NCBI RefSeq assembly: GCF_036016755.1
Contig: NZ_JAYXIH010000003.1
Location: 62,001-126,000 of the forward strand
Source of the DNA: Aurantimonas coralicida_A
GTDB lineage: Bacteria > Pseudomonadota > Alphaproteobacteria > Rhizobiales > Rhizobiaceae
Length of the DNA: 64,000 nt
Reading direction: 5' to 3'
The notes beneath the pieces are model-generated. The model saw only the letters and a program-made list of their open reading frames with translations. It did not search any database and was not told where the DNA came from. Of this stretch, positions 60,860-64,000 are shown piece by piece (the first letter of the stretch is position 1; each line of letters opens with the position of its first letter). Both the position numbers and the translations under genes were made by a program.

Positions 60860-63394
60860 ATGACAGCCAGGAGCAAACTCCCGGGCGGCACGCAGCCCGA
60901 CGGCGCGGCCTCGCTGCCCGAACCGTTCCTCGACTGGTTCGCGCGAAACGGCTGGTCGCCGCGACCGCATCAGCTTGATCTTCTGGGGCGTGCCGAGGCC
61001 GGCGCCTCGGTGCTGCTGATCGCGCCGACCGGTGCCGGCAAGACGCTCGCCGGCTTCCTGCCCTCGCTCGTCGACCTCCACCGGCGCGCGCCCACGAAGC
61101 CGGGCACGCGGCCGCGCGGCGTCCACACGCTCTACATTTCGCCGCTGAAGGCGCTCGCAACCGACATCCGCCGCAACCTGGAAAGGCCCGTCGCCGAGAT
61201 CGGCCTCGACGTTTCGCTGGAAACACGCACCGGCGACACCTCGCAGGTGCGCCGCCAGCGCCAGAAGCTGAAGCCGCCGGACATTCTTCTGACCACGCCG
61301 GAGCAAGTCGCGCTGCTGCTGGCCGCCAAGGACGCGCGTGGGTTCTTCTCGGATCTTCGCTGTGTGATCTTCGACGAATTGCACTCGCTGGTCACCTCGA
61401 AGCGCGGCCATCTCCTGTCGCTCGGTCTGGCGCGATTAAGACAGCTTCGGCCGGACCTTCAGACCATCGGCTTGTCGGCGACGGTCGCCGAGCCCGACAA
61501 ACTGCGCCGCTGGCTCGTCGCGCAGCCCGCGGACGCCGCCCCGATGGCGGACCTGATCACGGTCGAGGGCGGTGCCAAACCCGACATCACGATCCTCCAA
61601 TCCGAGGAGCGCGTGCCCTGGCAGGGGCACGGCGCGACCTACGCCATGAAAGAGGTCTACGAGGCGATCCGCGCGCACCGGACAACGCTGTTGTTCGTCA
61701 ACACCCGCAGCCAGGCGGAGCGGCTGTTCCAGGAACTCTGGCGGATCAACGACGAGACACTGCCGATCGCGTTGCATCACGGCTCGCTCGACGTCGCCCA
61801 GCGCCGCAAGGTCGAGGCGGCGATGGCCGCTAACCGGCTGCGCGCCGTCGTCGCGACCTCGACGCTCGATCTCGGTATCGACTGGGGCGATGTCGACCTC
61901 GTCGTCCATGTCGGCGCGCCGAAGGGCGCGTCCCGCCTCGCCCAGCGGATCGGCCGTTCGAACCACCGCATGGACGAGCCCTCCAAGGCGATCCTGGTGC
62001 CGGCCAACCGCTTCGAGGTGATGGAATGCCAGGCGGCGCTCGACGCCAACTATCTCGGCGCGCAGGACACGCCGCCGCTGAGGGACGGCGCGCTCGACGT
62101 GCTCGCCCAGCACGTCCTTGGCATGGCCGTCGCCGAGCCGTTCCGCGCCGATGACCTCTATGGCGAGGTGACGACGGCCGCTCCCTATCGCGATCTCGAC
62201 CGCGAGACGTTCGACCGGATCGTCGATTTCGTCGCCACCGGCGGCTACGCGCTCAAGGTCTACGAGCGCTACGCCAAGATCAAGCTGACCGAGGATGGCA
62301 CCTGGCGCATCACACACCCGCGCGTCGCCCAGCAATACCGGATGAACGCCGGCACGATCATCGAGGCGCCGATGCTCGCCGTCCGGCTGATCCGCCGCAA
62401 GACGCGGAGCGCGATCGGCCGCGGCGGCCCTGTGCTCGGCAAGATCGAGGAAGGCTTCGTCGAGAGCCTGGCGATCGGCGACACCTTTTCCTTCTCCGGC
62501 ATGGTCCTGCGCTTCGAGGGCATTCGCGAGAACGAATGCTATGTCTCGAAGACCGTCGCCGAGGACGCCCGGATCCCGGCCTATGCCGGAGCGAAATTCC
62601 CGCTGACCACCTATCTGGCCGAACAGGTGCGCGCCATGCTCGCCGACCCGGCCCGCTGGGGCGCGCTTCCCGAGCAGGTGGCGCAATGGCTGGCAATCCA
62701 GCAGCGCAAGTCGGTCATTCCCGGGGCGAACGACCTGTTGATCGAGACCTTCCCGAACGGCCAGCGCTTTTTCATGGTGCTCTATCCCTTCGAGGGACGT
62801 CTTGCCCACCAGACCCTTGGCATGTTGCTCACCCGCCGGCTGGAGCGGGCACGCGCCAAGCCGCTGGGCTTCGTCGCCACCGACTACGCGGTCTCGATCT
62901 GGGGCAAGGGCGATATCGGCGCGATGATCGCCGACCGAAAGCTCTCGCTCGACGCGCTCCTCGACGAAGACATGCTCGGCGACGATCTGGAAGCCTGGAT
63001 GGCCGATTCCTGGCTGCTCAAACGCACCTTCCGGCAATGCGCGGTGATTTCCGGGCTGATCGAAAAGCGCCATCCGGGCCAAGAGAAGACCGGGCGGCAG
63101 ATGACCGTTTCGGCCGATCTCATCTACGACGTGCTGCGGGCGCACGAGCCGGACCACATCCTGATGCGGGCGACCTGGGACGATGCGGCGACCGGGCTTC
63201 TCGACGTCCGGCGCGTGTCGGACCTTCTCGCCCGGATCAAGCACCACATCGTTCACAAAAATCTCGACCAGGTCTCGCCGCTGGCCGTGCCGATCATGCT
63301 GGAGATCGGCCGCGAAAGCGTCATGGGCGAGGCGCGCGACGAGGTCTTCGCCGAGGCGATGGAGGCGGAGCTGGTTCGGGCGGCGCTGGGGTGA
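60860..63394 (+). CDS. ligase-associated DEAD/DEAH-box helicase (Lhr-like)
   Basis: The 844-residue helicase has Walker A LIAPTGAGKTLAGFLP (55-62), a DELH box in CVIFDELHSLVTSKRGHLLSLGLARLRQL, STLDLGIDWGDVDLVVHVGAPKGASRLAQRIGRSNHRMDEP (motifs V and VI) and the Lhr core C-terminal domain. It is the ligase-associated form, which lacks the long C-terminal domain of full Lhr. It is thought to unwind DNA in end repair. Ligase and phosphoesterase partners are absent here. Confidence 0.92.
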   Translation: MTARSKLPGGTQPDGAASLPEPFLDWFARNGWSPRPHQLDLLGRAEAGASVLLIAPTGAGKTLAGFLPSLVDLHRRAPTKPGTRPRGVHTLYISPLKALATDIRRNLERPVAEIGLDVSLETRTGDTSQVRRQRQKLKPPDILLTTPEQVALLLAAKDARGFFSDLRCVIFDELHSLVTSKRGHLLSLGLARLRQLRPDLQTIGLSATVAEPDKLRRWLVAQPADAAPMADLITVEGGAKPDITILQSEERVPWQGHGATYAMKEVYEAIRAHRTTLLFVNTRSQAERLFQELWRINDETLPIALHHGSLDVAQRRKVEAAMAANRLRAVVATSTLDLGIDWGDVDLVVHVGAPKGASRLAQRIGRSNHRMDEPSKAILVPANRFEVMECQAALDANYLGAQDTPPLRDGALDVLAQHVLGMAVAEPFRADDLYGEVTTAAPYRDLDRETFDRIVDFVATGGYALKVYERYAKIKLTEDGTWRITHPRVAQQYRMNAGTIIEAPMLAVRLIRRKTRSAIGRGGPVLGKIEEGFVESLAIGDTFSFSGMVLRFEGIRENECYVSKTVAEDARIPAYAGAKFPLTTYLAEQVRAMLADPARWGALPEQVAQWLAIQQRKSVIPGANDLLIETFPNGQRFFMVLYPFEGRLAHQTLGMLLTRRLERARAKPLGFVATDYAVSIWGKGDIGAMIADRKLSLDALLDEDMLGDDLEAWMADSWLLKRTFRQCAVISGLIEKRHPGQEKTGRQMTVSADLIYDVLRAHEPDHILMRATWDDAATGLLDVRRVSDLLARIKHHIVHKNLDQVSPLAVPIMLEIGRESVMGEARDEVFAEAMEAELVRAALG

Positions 63395-63402
63395 GTATTC
63401 GG

Positions 63403-63702
63403 TCAACTCAGATCGATCGAAGGAAGATCGCGAGCTCCGTGGACAATCCGAACAATCTCGACCTTGTCGCTGTCGACTTGGAAAAGCACGAGGAACGGCG
63501 GAACCGACAGGACGCGAACGCCCTCCGCGATATCCGGCCGTGCAACGCCCATTTCGGGAAAAAGGGCCAAGCGGATAATTCGCTCACCGATGCGGTCGAT
63601 TTGTCGGTCGGCGGCAAGCGGGCTGTCCAAGGCGATATGGAGCCAGATTTCGATCAAATCCGCTTCGGCGTGCGGCCTGCGGACGATCCGGCGTTCAGCC
63701 AT
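63403..63702 (-). CDS. parE: ParE-family toxin
   Basis: The 99-residue protein has the ParE/RelE fold: VRRPHAEADLIEIWLHIALDSPLAADRQIDRIGERIIRLALFPEMG and LSVPPFLVLFQVDSDKVEIVRIVHGARDL. ParE toxins poison DNA gyrase. It overlaps the upstream antitoxin gene by 8 nt and converges on the helicase gene, 8 nt apart. Confidence 0.9.
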   Translation of the reverse strand: MAERRIVRRPHAEADLIEIWLHIALDSPLAADRQIDRIGERIIRLALFPEMGVARPDIAEGVRVLSVPPFLVLFQVDSDKVEIVRIVHGARDLPSIDLS

Positions 63703-63979
63703 CCGTACCGGGCCGGCGGCGCACGAGGATATCCTGCCCCTTCGCCTTGATCGCGTCTAGATCGAGAAGCTCGGGCTGGCCGCTGGCAAGCCCTTCCTGC
63801 CATTTGCGCCGCAGCCGCGTGGCATCGGCGGTCTGCGCGTGGCGCTTGTCCTGCCAATCGCGCAGAGCTTCGTGCATGATCTCGTCGGTGGAGGCGTAAT
63901 CGCCGCTGGCGACGGCCGTTCGCAGCGCCTCGGCCTCCTCGGCGGGCACGACAATCGATATCTCCTTCACATCGGCCAT
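63695..63979 (-). CDS. parD: ParD-like antitoxin
   Basis: The 94-residue protein has the CopG/ParD ribbon-helix-helix (EISIVVPAEEAEALRTAVASGDYASTDEIMHEALRDWQ) and a C-terminal toxin-wrapping part. GGGAG lies 9 nt before the ATG at 63979. It partners the ParE toxin and should repress the operon. The gene is complete in the window. Confidence 0.9.
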   Translation of the reverse strand: MADVKEISIVVPAEEAEALRTAVASGDYASTDEIMHEALRDWQDKRHAQTADATRLRRKWQEGLASGQPELLDLDAIKAKGQDILVRRRPGTDG

Positions 63980-64000
63980 CACGGCAGCTCCCGTTTGGTC

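Noticed and set aside
61436..63406. A 656-codon open frame on the minus strand
   Set aside because: It lies opposite the Lhr-like helicase, which has clear motifs throughout; the antisense product has none.

Overview
The window is high-GC chromosomal DNA of an alphaproteobacterium, most likely of the order Hyphomicrobiales (Rhizobiales). Signs of this are a three-gene PntAa/PntAb/PntB transhydrogenase, a four-helix aa3-oxidase subunit IV protein, DUF992 and Inh/Omp19 proteins, the zapA-DUF4164-tkt-gap-pgk neighbourhood, two HWE-type histidine kinases, an Irr-type iron control element and a GGAAC-N17-CGTT (sigma-EcfG) promoter. No rRNA, tRNA, CRISPR array, phage or intact transposase was seen. 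The content is mostly ordinary core and near-core genes.

Layout. 0-8.4 kb: ribosomal protein S21, a TPR lipoprotein, a membrane-spanning alpha/beta hydrolase, DUF992, the pnt operon, cytochrome oxidase subunit IV and RecX. 9-21.5 kb: a probable organic-acid (2-oxo acid) module with a PEP-mutase/isocitrate-lyase family enzyme, a fused indolepyruvate ferredoxin oxidoreductase, TRAP permeases DctQ/DctM, a DcaP-like porin broken by an in-frame TGA, an AraC regulator and two paralogous TakP-like DctP binding proteins. 21.7-33 kb: a gamma-Glu-GABA hydrolase-type amidotransferase, a PAS-GGDEF protein, a DUF1007/NicO metal pair, an L,D-transpeptidase, LysR, ornithine decarboxylase behind a structured leader, a GNAT, a large PAS/GAF HWE kinase and a CobW-WD40 pair. 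34.5-38 kb: BrnTA toxin-antitoxin, an Irr-box intergenic region shared by an acidic secreted protein and a PiuC dioxygenase, and a metal-type MerR regulator facing a small membrane protein with a 19-bp-spacer promoter. 38-44 kb: creatininase, MarR, LacI plus 2-hydroxyacid dehydrogenase, an Inh inhibitor, GNAT plus esterase, and a 355-bp inverted-repeat element that looks like a MITE. 44-52.5 kb: zapA and DUF4164 divergent from tkt-gap-antiporter-pgk-SGNH hydrolase. 52.5-64 kb: a Cache-HWE kinase, a large catalase gene with two single-base frameshifts, DUF2188 behind a sigma-EcfG promoter, the ligase-associated exonuclease and helicase separated by a DMT exporter and a thioredoxin-reductase-like flavoprotein, and a ParDE module at the right edge.

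The observations most worth a second look are the MerR-controlled small membrane protein, the Irr-controlled acidic secreted protein, the three lesions in two otherwise well-conserved genes (porin and catalase), the MITE-like element sitting 11 bp from a start codon, and the general-stress promoters beside the catalase. All functions are read from sequence motifs and remembered family features; no database search was run.
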